Origin: Roseiarcus sp963753135
Lineage (GTDB): Bacteria > Pseudomonadota > Alphaproteobacteria > Rhizobiales > Beijerinckiaceae
Assembly (NCBI GenBank): GCA_963753135.1
Contig: CAVWBA010000014.1
Span: forward strand, 1 to 64,000
Length of the DNA stretch: 64,000 nucleotides
Direction: 5' to 3'
In this document: positions 36,711 to 45,999 of the stretch, one piece after another
How the letters are laid out: every line of letters begins with the position of its first letter
How positions within the stretch are numbered: position 1 is the stretch's first letter
Translations under genes and position numbers: made by a program
Notes under the pieces: model-generated
Seen by the model: the letters and a program-made list of their open reading frames with translations, nothing else
Databases searched by the model: none
What the model was told of the DNA's origin: nothing

Positions 36711-38121
36711 TTGTCCGAATCGATTGTGCTTGAAGACGCGGATGGGATTGCAAGTCCCACATGGGAATCGCACCCACGGGCGTTCATCAAGTCGTTCGGA
36801 TGCCAGATGAACGTCTATGATTCCGAGCGAATGGGCGATCTCGCCGCCGAGGCGGGGTACCACGAGGCCACGCGCGTCGAAGACGCCGACCTCATCGTCC
36901 TCAACACCTGCCATATCCGCGAACGCGCCTCGGAGAAGATCTATTCCGAGCTCGGCAAGCTGCGCGAGCTCAAGGAGGAACGCGAGCGCGCCGGCCGCCG
37001 GACGATGCTGGTCGTCGCGGGCTGCGTCGCTCAGGCCGAGGGAGCGGAGATCCTGCGCCGCCAGTCCGCGGTCGACATTGTCGTCGGCCCGCAGAGCTAC
37101 CATCGCCTGCCTGAGCTCCTGAGCGAGGCGCGCGTCCGCCCTGGCGTCGTGGACACTGAATTTCCGGCGGAGGACAAATTCTCGCGGCTTCCGGCCAGGG
37201 CGGCGGATGCGATTCGTCGTCGCGGCGTCGCCGCCTTCGTGACTGTGCAGGAGGGCTGCGACAAGTTCTGCTCGTTCTGCGTCGTGCCTTATACCCGCGG
37301 AGCCGAGGCCTCGCGCCCCGCCGCCGCCGTTCTCGACGAGATCGCGCGCCTCGCCAGCGCCGGGGTGCGAGAGGTCACCCTGCTCGGCCAGAACGTCAAC
37401 GCCTATCATGGGGTGGACTGCCGAGGCCAACCGATCGGGCTCGCCGGATTGATCCGCGCCGCCGCGGCCGTCCCCGGGATCCGCCGCGTTCGCTACACGA
37501 CCTCGCACCCCAATGACATGAGCGAGGACCTCGTCCAGGCTCATCGCGATCGTGCCCGCGCTCGCGCCTTATCTCCATCTGCCGGTCCAGTCCGGCTCGG
37601 ACGCTGTGCTAAGGTCGATGAACCGCCGCCATCGCGCCACCGACTATCTCGACGTAGTGACGCGCGTGCGCGCCGCGCGCCCGGACATCGCCTTCTCCTC
37701 GGACTTCATCGTGGGCTACCCCGGGGAAACCGACGCCGACTTCGATCAAACGCTCGCTCTCGTTCGAGCGGTGGGATTCGCCTCGGCTTACGCCTTCAAA
37801 TACTCGCCGCGCCCCGGCACTCCCGCCGCCGAGATGTCGGACCAGATTGACGAGCCAACCAAAGCCCGGCGGCTTGCGACGCTTCAGGAGCTGATCGAGG
37901 ATCAGAGGCAGGCCTTCAACCGGCAGGCTATCGGACGCCGCCTCGAGGTCCTGTTCGAGAAGCGCGGCCGACGGGCGGGCCAGGTCATCGGACGGTCGCC
38001 CCATATGCAGTCGGTGTTCGCCGAAGCGCCGGAGTCGCTGATCGGGGCGCTTGCGGAAGTCGAGATACTCGCCGCCGAGCCGCATTCGTTGCGCGGGCGC
38101 GTTGTCTCGCCAGCGTCGTAA
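36711..38121 (+). CDS. miaB: tRNA-2-methylthio-N6-dimethylallyladenosine synthase, frameshifted
   Basis: About 469 residues, TTG start at 36711. Radical SAM methylthiotransferase acting on i6A37 of tRNA. The N-terminal MTTase domain has SFGCQMNVYDSERM and NTCHIRERASEK; the radical SAM cluster lies in CDKFCSFCVVPYTRG. At about 37547 one extra base breaks HRD; the frame resumes VPALAPYLHLPVQSGSD, FSSDFIVGYPGE and the C-terminal TRAM domain, ending 38121. First gene of the conserved miaB-phoH-ybeY-tlyC run. A single indel in this context looks more like a sequencing problem than decay. Confidence 0.9.
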
Positions 38122-38186
38122 ATCGGGACTTTAGTAGTGTGAGGGATGATTCTGAACCTGGACAGGAACCAACGGAGAGAGCGAAT

Positions 38187-39248
38187 TTGAAGCCACAGGA
38201 CACTTCGCCGTCGCGCATCGCCGCCGCTCCCCCGGTCATCCATCCGACGCTTCGCGAATCCAAACCTGCGGAAATCGCCATCGCTTTCCCCGACAACGCC
38301 GCCGCCTCCGTCGTCTTCGGCCATTACGATCAAAACATTGCGCGCATCGAGCGCTCTCTCGGCGTCTCGGCTTACGCCAATGGAAACCAGGTCGTCATCA
38401 AGGGCCCGCGCGAGGCGAGCGAACAGGCGCGCCGCGTGTTCGAGATGCTGTACGAGCGCGTCAAGCAGGGCCAGCCCGCAAGCGAAGGCGACGTTGAGGG
38501 CGTGATCGCGGAAAGCGCCTATCAGGGGCTTCTGTTCCCGGGCGAGGAGGGCTCCAAGGACACTTTCGGCGTCATCAAGACGCGCAAGCGCGGCGTCGTG
38601 CGAGCCCGCAGCGCGGCGCAGGACCAATATCTGGCGGCGCTCCGCAAGCATGAGCTGGTGTTCGCCGAAGGCCCCGCCGGCACCGGCAAGACGTGGCTTG
38701 CGGTCGGACACGCGGTGTCGCTGCTCGAGCAGGGTCTCGTTGAACGGCTGGTGCTGTCGCGTCCCGCGGTCGAAGCCGGGGAGCGCCTCGGCTTCCTGCC
38801 CGGGGACATGCGCGACAAGGTCGATCCCTATCTGCGTCCGATCTATGATGCGCTTTACGACTTCATGGATGGGCGCATGGTCGAACGGGGCATCCAGACC
38901 GGCATGATCGAGATCGCGCCGCTCGCCTTCATGCGCGGGCGAACCTTGTCCAAGGCCGCGATCCTGTTGGACGAAGCGCAGAACGCGACCGCCATGCAGA
39001 TGAAGATGTTCCTGACTCGCCTCGGCGAAGGTTCGCGAATGATGGTCAACGGCGATCCGAGCCAGATCGACCTCGCGCCCGGACAGAAATCGGGGCTCGG
39101 CGACGCGATCGGGCTCCTCAAGTCGATCCCGCGGATCGGCCACGTCCGCTTCACCCATGTCGACGTGGTCCGCCACGATCTTGTGCGCCAGATCGTCGAG
39201 GCTTATGGACGCGCGAGCGGAGAGGGACAGCCAAACGCGGCCAGATGA
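38187..39248 (+). CDS. phoH: PhoH family protein (YbeZ-like ATPase)
   Basis: About 353 residues from TTG 38187, which follows GGAGAGA; a GTG at 38139 would add 16 residues. N-terminal KH-like region (ASVVFGHYDQNIARIERSLGV) and a P-loop with FAEGPAGTGKTWLAVGHAV and Walker B AAILLDEAQNATAMQMKMFL. PhoH works with the endoribonuclease YbeY in RNA metabolism; the two genes overlap by four bases here. Role in ribosome quality control is from the family. Confidence 0.9.
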   Translation: MKPQDTSPSRIAAAPPVIHPTLRESKPAEIAIAFPDNAAASVVFGHYDQNIARIERSLGVSAYANGNQVVIKGPREASEQARRVFEMLYERVKQGQPASEGDVEGVIAESAYQGLLFPGEEGSKDTFGVIKTRKRGVVRARSAAQDQYLAALRKHELVFAEGPAGTGKTWLAVGHAVSLLEQGLVERLVLSRPAVEAGERLGFLPGDMRDKVDPYLRPIYDALYDFMDGRMVERGIQTGMIEIAPLAFMRGRTLSKAAILLDEAQNATAMQMKMFLTRLGEGSRMMVNGDPSQIDLAPGQKSGLGDAIGLLKSIPRIGHVRFTHVDVVRHDLVRQIVEAYGRASGEGQPNAAR

Positions 39249-39742
39249 AGGTTTCGCTCGATATCAGCGTTCCCTCGCCGCTGTGGCGCGGCTTGCCCCG
39301 CGCGCGCGCGATCGCACGCGAAACGATCGCCGCCGCGGCTTTGGAGAGCGGCGGGATTGCCCCTGAGAGCGCGGAGGTGAGCCTCTGCCTCGCTGACGAC
39401 GCCGCCTTGCGCGCGCTCAATGCGCGCTGGCGGGGGATCGACAAGCCGACGAACGTGCTGTCTTTCCCTGCGCCTGTAGCCGCGGTCGCCCAGGAATCCG
39501 GCGCCGTTATGTCTCTCGGCGATATCGCGCTCGCCTATGAAACGCTGGCGCGCGAGGCCGAGAACCTTGGCGTCCCGCTCGCGGACCATTATCGCCACCT
39601 CATCGCCCATGGATTTCTGCACCTGATCGGGTACGATCACGAGACGGACGCGGAGGCTGAGCGCATGGAGGCGCTCGAGACAAGAATTCTGGCGCGGCTC
39701 GGGGCAGCCGACCCCTATGCACGCGAGTTTATTGGCGGATGA
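39245..39742 (+). CDS. ybeY: rRNA maturation RNase YbeY
   Basis: 165 residues. The zinc-binding motif HGFLHLIGYDH (three His) lies near residue 119, with the central NVLSFP strand upstream. YbeY is a single-strand endoribonuclease needed for 16S rRNA 3'-end maturation and 70S quality control. Its ATG overlaps phoH and its stop overlaps tlyC, giving a tight operon. Confidence 0.93.
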   Translation: MKVSLDISVPSPLWRGLPRARAIARETIAAAALESGGIAPESAEVSLCLADDAALRALNARWRGIDKPTNVLSFPAPVAAVAQESGAVMSLGDIALAYETLAREAENLGVPLADHYRHLIAHGFLHLIGYDHETDAEAERMEALETRILARLGAADPYAREFIGG

Positions 39743-40755
39743 CCGTGACGAACGAGGTCGGACCGGCGTCGGAAACGCCGTCTGTAAGCGTTTCGCGGGA
39801 GCAGCCTCCGGGCCTCATTGAGCGGGTGCGGGCGCTGTTCGGATTGGCGCCCGCGTCGGCGCGCGACGACATTGAGGATGCGATCGAGGAGAGCGCGAGC
39901 GAGGAGTTCACTCCTCAAGAGCGCGCGATCCTCAAAAACGTGCTCGCGCTGCACGACGTGCGGGTCGAGGACGTGATGGTGCCGCGCGCCGACGTCATCG
40001 CGCTCTCGCTCGATACCCCCTTGAGCGAGGTGCTCGATTGTTTTCGCACCGCCGGCCACTCGCGCCTGCCGGTCTATGACGAGACGCTCGACGATCCGCG
40101 CGGCATGATCCATATCCGCGACTTCGTCGTCTTCCTCGCCTCCGATCCGCGCTTCGGGCTCATGAAGGCGCGGCATGAGGAGCCTTCCAACGGCGACGGC
40201 CAGCCTGGGCTCGATATGCCGCTCTCGGCGGCAAAAATCCTGAGGCCCGTTCTTTATGCGCCCCCGTCGATGCCGGCGCTCGACCTGTTGCTCAAGATGC
40301 AGGCCTCCCGCACTCACATGGCGCTGGTGATCGACGAGTATGGCGGGACCGACGGACTGGTGTCGATCGAGGACGTGATGGAGTCGATCGTCGGCGACAT
40401 CGAGGACGAGCATGACGAGGCCGAGGCGCCCGAGCTGCACGCGTCGACGGACGGCGGATGGATCGCCGAAGCGCGCGCGCCGCTCGACGCCGTCTCCGAA
40501 GCGACAGGCTTCGATTTTGCTTCGCTTCCCGAAGCCGAGGAGGTCGACACGATCGGCGGGCTCATCACCGCGGCGGCGGGCCGTGTTCCCACGCGCGGAG
40601 AAATTCTGAACGGCCCCGGGGATTTCGAATATGAGGTGCTCGACGCCGACCCGCGCCGCGTTAAGCGAGTCAAGATCCGGCCGCTCACCGCGCAGGCGGA
40701 AAAGCCGCCTCTGTCGTTGCCGACGCCTGAGGCGAAGCCGGACGAACCGGAGTAG
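39739..40755 (+). CDS. tlyC: hemolysin family/CBS domain protein (TlyC/CorC)
   Basis: 338 residues. An N-terminal acidic region with SEEFTPQERAILKNVLALHDVRVEDVMVPRADV, two CBS domains (about 75-135 and 165-225) and a C-terminal transporter-associated CorC_HlyC domain (WIAEARAPLDAVSEATGFDF ... VDTIGGLIT). No DUF21 membrane part, so it is the short cytosolic form. Related CorC affects Mg2+/Co2+ efflux. In related genomes lnt follows directly; here it lies about 12 kb away. Confidence 0.9.
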   Translation: MTVTNEVGPASETPSVSVSREQPPGLIERVRALFGLAPASARDDIEDAIEESASEEFTPQERAILKNVLALHDVRVEDVMVPRADVIALSLDTPLSEVLDCFRTAGHSRLPVYDETLDDPRGMIHIRDFVVFLASDPRFGLMKARHEEPSNGDGQPGLDMPLSAAKILRPVLYAPPSMPALDLLLKMQASRTHMALVIDEYGGTDGLVSIEDVMESIVGDIEDEHDEAEAPELHASTDGGWIAEARAPLDAVSEATGFDFASLPEAEEVDTIGGLITAAAGRVPTRGEILNGPGDFEYEVLDADPRRVKRVKIRPLTAQAEKPPLSLPTPEAKPDEPE

Positions 40756-40770
40756 GAACGGCGGCGTCTT

Positions 40771-41541
40771 TCAGATCGACTTCACTTCGCCCCCGTCCAT
40801 GCGCAAGGTCGAGCCCGTCATCCAGCGCGCGCCGGGCGACACGAGGAAAGCCATCAGCTCCGCGATCTCCTCGGGCTCGCCGTAACGGGCGATGCCGGCT
40901 TCCTTGGGGAAGTTCGCTGTCGCTTCCTCGACCGTCATGTTGTGCAGTGGCGCCCAATGCTCGAGATAGGACCGACGCCGCCCAGTCATCACCGGGCCGG
41001 GGAGGACGCTGTTGACCTGCACGCCATCGGCTATGCCGCGGTCCGAAAACGCCTTGGCCAGCGCGACAATCGCCGCGTTGATCGTGCCGACCGCAGCGTA
41101 GGGCGCTTTCGGGAACTGGGCTGAATTGCCCGACATCAGCACGACGGCGCCCTTCGCCGCCTTCAGCGCCGGCCATGCGGCGATCGTCAGCCGTCGCGCC
41201 CCGTGCAGTTTGAGCGCCAGGCCCGCCTCCCACTGCGCGTCGGTCATTTCGAAGAGATCGACCTGCGGCACGGCGCCGGCGATATTGAGAAGGGCGTCGA
41301 TCCGGCCGAAGGTGGCAAGCGCCTGATCGACCACGGCTTGAGCGGCCGTCGGCTGAGAGAGATCGAAGTCGATGACGAGCGTCTTTGCGCCCGCTGATTT
41401 CACCGCTTCCGCCGTGCTCTCCAGGTTCGCGCTGTCCCGCGCGACGAGAACGAGCGCGGAGAAATCACGCGCAAGACGAACGGCCGTCGCCCGGCCAATG
41501 CCCTGGCTCGCTCCGGTGACGATGGCGACTGATGTCTCCAT
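40771..41541 (-). CDS. SDR family oxidoreductase, atypical active site
   Basis: 256 residues. Rossmann start VAIVTGASQGIGRATAVRLA, NIAGAVPQV, serine region VVLMSGNSAQFP and the C-terminal GSTLRMDGG. Where classical SDRs have YxxxK, this one reads YAAVG (Tyr148, Gly152), so the lysine that lowers the tyrosine pKa is missing. Enzymes with this pattern may use another residue or act as non-classical SDRs. It is convergent with tlyC and begins the accessory block, followed by an alpha/beta hydrolase on the same strand. Confidence 0.87.
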   Translation of the reverse strand: METSVAIVTGASQGIGRATAVRLARDFSALVLVARDSANLESTAEAVKSAGAKTLVIDFDLSQPTAAQAVVDQALATFGRIDALLNIAGAVPQVDLFEMTDAQWEAGLALKLHGARRLTIAAWPALKAAKGAVVLMSGNSAQFPKAPYAAVGTINAAIVALAKAFSDRGIADGVQVNSVLPGPVMTGRRRSYLEHWAPLHNMTVEEATANFPKEAGIARYGEPEEIAELMAFLVSPGARWMTGSTLRMDGGEVKSI

Positions 41542-41564
41542 TCCAACTCCTCCTCGAAGCGAGC

Positions 41565-42410
41565 TTAGCGTGGAAGAAAGTCGCGGATGGCCGCCGCGAT
41601 CTCCGTTGCGTGGGTCTCGAGCGCGAAATGACCGGTGTCGAAGAAGCGCACGGTCGCGTTCGGGATGTCGCGCTTGAAAGCTTCTGCGCCCGGCGGCAGG
41701 AAGAAGGGATCATTCTTGCCCCACACCGCGAGCAGCGGCGGCTTGTGCGCGCGGAAATAGCTCTGGAACGCCGGATAGAGCGCGACATTGCTCTTGTAGT
41801 CGCCGAACAGGTCGAGCTGCACGTCGGCCACACCGGGCCGGGCGAGATAGAAGTTGTCGAGCGTATAGCCGTCCGGCGACACACTCGTCGGGTCGGACAC
41901 GCCGTGCGTATATTGCCAGACGGTCGTCTCCGGCTTGAGGAAGGCGCGGATCGCCTCGCGGTTCGCGGGCGAAGCGTCCTGCCAATAGGCGCGGATCGGA
42001 TTCCAGCCTTCGCTTAGGCCCTCCTCATACGCATTGCCGTTCTGGGAGATGATCGCCGTGATGCGATCGGGATGTTTGACCGCGAGGCGGAACCCAGTCG
42101 GCGCGCCGTAGTCGAACACGTAAACCGCATAACGGTCGAAGCCGATCGTCTCGGTAAAGCGGTCGATCGTCTCGGCAATCTGGTCAAATGTATTCGCCTT
42201 ATGCGGCATGTCGGAATTGCCAAAGCCTGGCAGATCAGGCGCGACGATATGGACCCTATCGGCGAGCTGCGGGATGAGGTCGCGGAACATGTGGCCGGCG
42301 GTCGGGAAGCCATGCAGCAAGAGCAGCTTCGGGGCGCCCTGAGAGCCCGCCTCGCGGTAGAACACGTTGCGGCCATCGACCTTGGCGGTGCGATAATGGA
42401 TGGCGGTCAT
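41565..42410 (-). CDS. alpha/beta hydrolase (epoxide hydrolase/haloalkane dehalogenase-like)
   Basis: 281 residues. Oxyanion HGFP at 33-36, nucleophile elbow VFDYGAPTG with Asp100 rather than Ser, which points to the epoxide hydrolase/dehalogenase branch; the general base His lies in GHFALETHA. A helical cap domain occupies about 130-215 (SEGWNPIRAYWQDAS ... DLFGDYKSN). A 24-base gap links it with the SDR, so they probably form an operon with the DoxX-like gene. Substrate not known. Confidence 0.87.
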   Translation of the reverse strand: MTAIHYRTAKVDGRNVFYREAGSQGAPKLLLLHGFPTAGHMFRDLIPQLADRVHIVAPDLPGFGNSDMPHKANTFDQIAETIDRFTETIGFDRYAVYVFDYGAPTGFRLAVKHPDRITAIISQNGNAYEEGLSEGWNPIRAYWQDASPANREAIRAFLKPETTVWQYTHGVSDPTSVSPDGYTLDNFYLARPGVADVQLDLFGDYKSNVALYPAFQSYFRAHKPPLLAVWGKNDPFFLPPGAEAFKRDIPNATVRFFDTGHFALETHATEIAAAIRDFLPR

Positions 42411-42548
42411 GATGCTTCTTCCTTTCGCTTTAGCAATAACGTTGTCGCCGCGCGTCGCCGCGATGACGGCGCCAGCATGGGGCCTGGCCGACCACGGCGA
42501 CTGGCCGGCTATGCGGATTCTGTCTTGCGCCTCGTGTCAGTCACGGAC

Positions 42549-43055
42549 TCAATGCGGCGCGATGTCCCTCGCCGCACGTGTCAGATCCTGCTTGAGGAGG
42601 TAGAACGACGCCGCCAGGAAGAGGAAATCCTTCATGAGGAAGGCGACCGGCAGATACATGGCCGGAAATCCGCCTGCCTCCGCCGCCCATGCGTTGGGGA
42701 AGAACGGGATGATGGTGACGGTGCCAAGAAAAGTGACGATCGAGCCAAGCGCCCCAAGCATGCCAAGCCTTCGGTCCCAGAAGCCCAGCAGGATCAGCGT
42801 GCCGAACACCAATTCCGTCGTGCCGAGGAAGAAACTCGCGCCTCGAACCCCAAACGCCGGGATCAGCCAGAAGACCAGCGGGCTATGGCTGATGAACGGG
42901 GTAATCTGATGAGCTTCGAAACTGAACCACTTCTGGTAGCTGAATATATAAAAGCTGAAGACCATCGCGGCGCAAATCAAGTGATAGTCGAGATCGCCGC
43001 GGAACGGAGCGGCCTTCGAGAGTTGACGGATAAGAGCGTTCACGGTGTCGTTCAT
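42549..43055 (-). CDS. DoxX-like/YkgB (DUF417) family membrane protein
   Basis: 168 residues from ATG 43055. About four membrane segments, including ICAAMVFSFYIFSYQKW, SFFLGTTELVFGTLILLGF and PVAFLMKDFLFLAASFYLL, with the pattern FxxYKW/HQITPFISHSPLVFW of the DUF417 family. Function is not established; relatives appear with redox and stress genes and are regulated by LysR proteins in several proteobacteria. It lies in the hydrolase run controlled perhaps by the LysR gene at 44.2-45.0 kb. Confidence 0.78.
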   Translation of the reverse strand: MNDTVNALIRQLSKAAPFRGDLDYHLICAAMVFSFYIFSYQKWFSFEAHQITPFISHSPLVFWLIPAFGVRGASFFLGTTELVFGTLILLGFWDRRLGMLGALGSIVTFLGTVTIIPFFPNAWAAEAGGFPAMYLPVAFLMKDFLFLAASFYLLKQDLTRAARDIAPH

Positions 43056-43161
43056 GCTGTTTCTTACTTGCGCCACCGCTGAATAGGTCCGCGGCGGCAA
43101 ATGCCAGGCAGGTCCGCAGCGATGATTTGAGGCTGGGGCGGGTGGCCTGGATACAAGACCG

Positions 43162-43857
43162 TCAGCCCTTGACGACCGCGTCGATCGCTTCCCGGATGAT
43201 GTCGATAACGGTCGAAGGCGCGGTCACCAGCGGCGCGTGATCGACGGGATGCGACTGAACTCGAGCCTTCATCCGCTCGGCCATGAAGCGTTGATTGTCA
43301 TGGACGATCATGCGGTCCTGCTCGGCGGCCAGGAACCATGCCGGACGGTCCTTCCATAAAGGCCGTTCGACCTTGACGGTGATGCAGGCGGGCGAGATCG
43401 GCCGCTGGACCGCCGCCAGCACCGCGAGCTCCTCTTTCGAGGCGTTCTGCGCGAAGGCGGCGGCGAAGGCCGCTTCGGGCAGATAGATGAGCCCATGCGC
43501 GTCCGGGACGAGCTTCGGCGCCAGGGGATGCGGCGTCCCGCGGCCGTACATATCCAGGACCGTTTCGCCTTCGTCGGGCGCGAGCGCCGCGACATAGACC
43601 AGCGCCTGCACCTTGTCGCTGCGGGTCGCCCCGATGACCCCGCCGGCATAGGCGTGGCCGGCAAGGACGACAGGTCCTTCGACTCGCTCGAGCGTCCGGT
43701 CGAGCGCGGCGACGTCGTCCTCGAACGATGTCAGCGGCAACGGCGCGGCGATCGCTTTGACCTCGCTCGCCGTGAGGGCCATGATGACCTTGGCCCAGCT
43801 CGATCCGTCGGCCCAGGCGCCGTGCGCGAGCACCACCGCCACATTGTTTGTCGTCAT
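43162..43857 (-). CDS. alpha/beta hydrolase, nucleophile Ser replaced by Ala
   Basis: 231 residues from ATG 43857, preceded by AGGAGAGAG; ATG 43860 is adjacent. The fold begins AVVLAHGAWADGSSWAKV; the nucleophile elbow reads LAGHAYAGG, with Ala69 where Ser or Asp would be expected. The His region VDHAPLVTAPS is present near the C terminus. The Ala form occurs in the EstC-like group of homologues, so it is probably a real subfamily feature. Catalytic activity is therefore doubtful or mechanistically different. Confidence 0.82.
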   Translation of the reverse strand: MTTNNVAVVLAHGAWADGSSWAKVIMALTASEVKAIAAPLPLTSFEDDVAALDRTLERVEGPVVLAGHAYAGGVIGATRSDKVQALVYVAALAPDEGETVLDMYGRGTPHPLAPKLVPDAHGLIYLPEAAFAAAFAQNASKEELAVLAAVQRPISPACITVKVERPLWKDRPAWFLAAEQDRMIVHDNQRFMAERMKARVQSHPVDHAPLVTAPSTVIDIIREAIDAVVKG

Positions 43858-44154
43858 CATCTCTCTCCTGGCGCCATCTCGCGGCCGAGCACCCGCCGCC
43901 GCTGCTTCTGATACGGGAACGCCGAAGCGATCATACACGCTGCTCCTGAACTGGGATCGAAGACGCGAACCACTAAGCTGCTGATTTGCCTTTGGTCAGC
44001 GACCAGCAATCGAGGGAACTGTGAAAGAACCCCGTGTCGCGCTTCGGAAAGATTTGCTGCGGAAAGCTAGACGCAGGTCCGCGCCGGCGGAAATGCCGTT
44101 TGGCTAACCAATCGATGCTTTTCTGCTATGGATGGAGATCAACCCCGGCGCTCC

Positions 44155-45036
44155 TCAGTCAACGGCCCAATTCGCAGCTCGAAGCATGTTCAAAAGCGTG
44201 ACAGAGGCGTTTCCTCTCTCCCGTCCGGCGACGGTATAAGCAGAGACAGTGAGACGCAGATCGAGTCGCCTCAATGGCACGTGGCCCAGCCCATTCATTT
44301 CCGCCCCGGCGACGGTCACGATCGCGACACCGAGTTTCGCCTTGAGCAAGGCCAGTTGGTCCTCCCGCCTCGTCACGTAGTGGATTGAGGGCTCAAGTAT
44401 GCCATTGGCCCTCAGTCTGGCCTGGAATTCCTCGGTCAATTCGCAGCTCGTGTCGATCACGAGGTTTTCGGAACGCAAATCCTTGAAGTCGACATAGGCC
44501 TTGGTCGCCAACCGATGATCCGGAGCGACGCCGACCTCGCATGGCTGGTCAAATAGCGGGAAGGCGTCAAGCCGTGGCCATGCCTCGCCAAGGGGGCCGG
44601 CGATGGCCAATTCGGCTATTCCGGATTTCAGGTAGTCGGCGACCTCGCTGCGTGAGCCCCGAAGCAATTTCAGTTGTAAGCCGGGCAACGTACGAGAAAG
44701 CCTTTGCAGCACGGGTTCAAATGGTTTGAGCCCAATCGTGTGCGACAGCGCCACTGAGAGCGGGACCACCTCCTTGTTGCGAATGGATGCGGCAACCGAT
44801 TTGGCCGAGGCGGCCGTTTCGTAGCAATGGCGCAGCATAGGGAGCACCCGTTGGCCGAGCTCCGTCAGATGCGAGAGGTTGCGTTCGCGCCGGAGAAGCT
44901 CGCCGCCCAACTCAGCCTCGAGGGTCTTGAGCGCGCGGGTGAGAGAGGGTTGGGCGACGTTGCAGCGCTGGGCCGCTTTGGTCAGATTCAGCGTCTCGCT
45001 GACCGTTAGAAAATAACGGATTTGGTGCATTTCCAT
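44155..45036 (-). CDS. LysR family transcriptional regulator
   Basis: 293 residues. Winged helix MHQIRYFLTVSETLNLTKAAQRCNVAQPSLTRALKTLE, followed by the LysR substrate-binding domain (about 90-290). Located upstream in orientation of the hydrolase/DoxX/SDR genes on the same strand, so it is a candidate regulator of them. No separate divergent partner; the region between it and the DUF421 gene (about 290 bases) holds no recognisable gene. Confidence 0.88.
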   Translation of the reverse strand: MEMHQIRYFLTVSETLNLTKAAQRCNVAQPSLTRALKTLEAELGGELLRRERNLSHLTELGQRVLPMLRHCYETAASAKSVAASIRNKEVVPLSVALSHTIGLKPFEPVLQRLSRTLPGLQLKLLRGSRSEVADYLKSGIAELAIAGPLGEAWPRLDAFPLFDQPCEVGVAPDHRLATKAYVDFKDLRSENLVIDTSCELTEEFQARLRANGILEPSIHYVTRREDQLALLKAKLGVAIVTVAGAEMNGLGHVPLRRLDLRLTVSAYTVAGRERGNASVTLLNMLRAANWAVD

Positions 45037-45329
45037 GCCGTTGCCCTCCTATACGGTGACGGAGTCAAAACCAATCATTCCTCGTCTGGTTTCGCAGGCT
45101 TATACAGATACGAACGCAAAGGCTTTGCCGGATCGGGGGCGCCGCGACCGCGTCGGCGATCGACGCGCGAGACGGTGGAGCAGCATGGCGACGTGGGCAA
45201 TTCCGCCAAACATGCCGCTCATCGCCATCGGCTCAAGGCCGAGGGTGACTGAATGCGGCGAGACAATGTCCGGTCCATCTTTCGGTCCGACGGCGCCGCC
45301 CTGCCTCGGCGCGCACGGAGGTCATAAGC

Positions 45330-45881
45330 TCACGTCTGCGTTGTGAGCACGTCGGCTGTTCCACGGGTCGGACCCCGGGTCACATCTGAAAACAAATCGG
45401 TCTCGGAACGCCCGGATTTCGCGCCATCGGCGACAATCGAAACTTTTCCTCCCTCCTCGAGAATCAGGTATTCGACCTCGCTAACTTCATGCACTCCATG
45501 TTGGCGCAGTAGGCTCTCTACATCCGCTCGGGATAATCCCGATCGCCGAAGTCCGTCCTCCATTATCTTCCCGTTGGCGACGAGCAGTCTCGGACTTTGG
45601 TCGACAAGACGCGCCACGGTCGAATACCGGCGGAAGTGGGAAACCACGGCGTGGGCGAACAAGACCGCGATCAGCGTGATGGCCCCGGACGGATAATCGG
45701 CGTCGGAAGCGCTCGGAATTCTGCCCACTATCGCCCCGACCGCCACAGCCGCGACGAAGTCAAACGGGGACAGTTCCGCCAGAATTCGCCGTTTGCCGAA
45801 GCGCAGCCCGATGATCGCCGTTGCATACAGCAGCCCGGCCTTTGCCGCGACCCACGCCAGATGCTCGATCTCTGCGCTCAT
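45330..45881 (-). CDS. DUF421 (YetF) domain membrane protein
   Basis: 183 residues from ATG 45881. Three N-terminal membrane segments, including LLYATAIIGLRFGKRRILAELSPFDFVAAVAVGAIVG, followed by a cytosolic YetF-like C-terminal domain (LVANGKIMEDGLRRSGLSRADVESLLRQ ... VEYLILEEGGKVSIV). The family is widespread; function is not established, with links to envelope and germination biology in Bacillus. Monocistronic within the accessory block. Confidence 0.85.
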   Translation of the reverse strand: MSAEIEHLAWVAAKAGLLYATAIIGLRFGKRRILAELSPFDFVAAVAVGAIVGRIPSASDADYPSGAITLIAVLFAHAVVSHFRRYSTVARLVDQSPRLLVANGKIMEDGLRRSGLSRADVESLLRQHGVHEVSEVEYLILEEGGKVSIVADGAKSGRSETDLFSDVTRGPTRGTADVLTTQT

Positions 45882-45999
45882 AGGGTTTTGTGTCCGTCTT
45901 CCCGTCGTCTTGCCGAGGCCGTTCATTACCCCGTGCATCCCGCCGAAGGCCGAGCGCGGCTTCGGCTGCGATGCGCCGGCAAAGACCGTGGAGGGAAGT

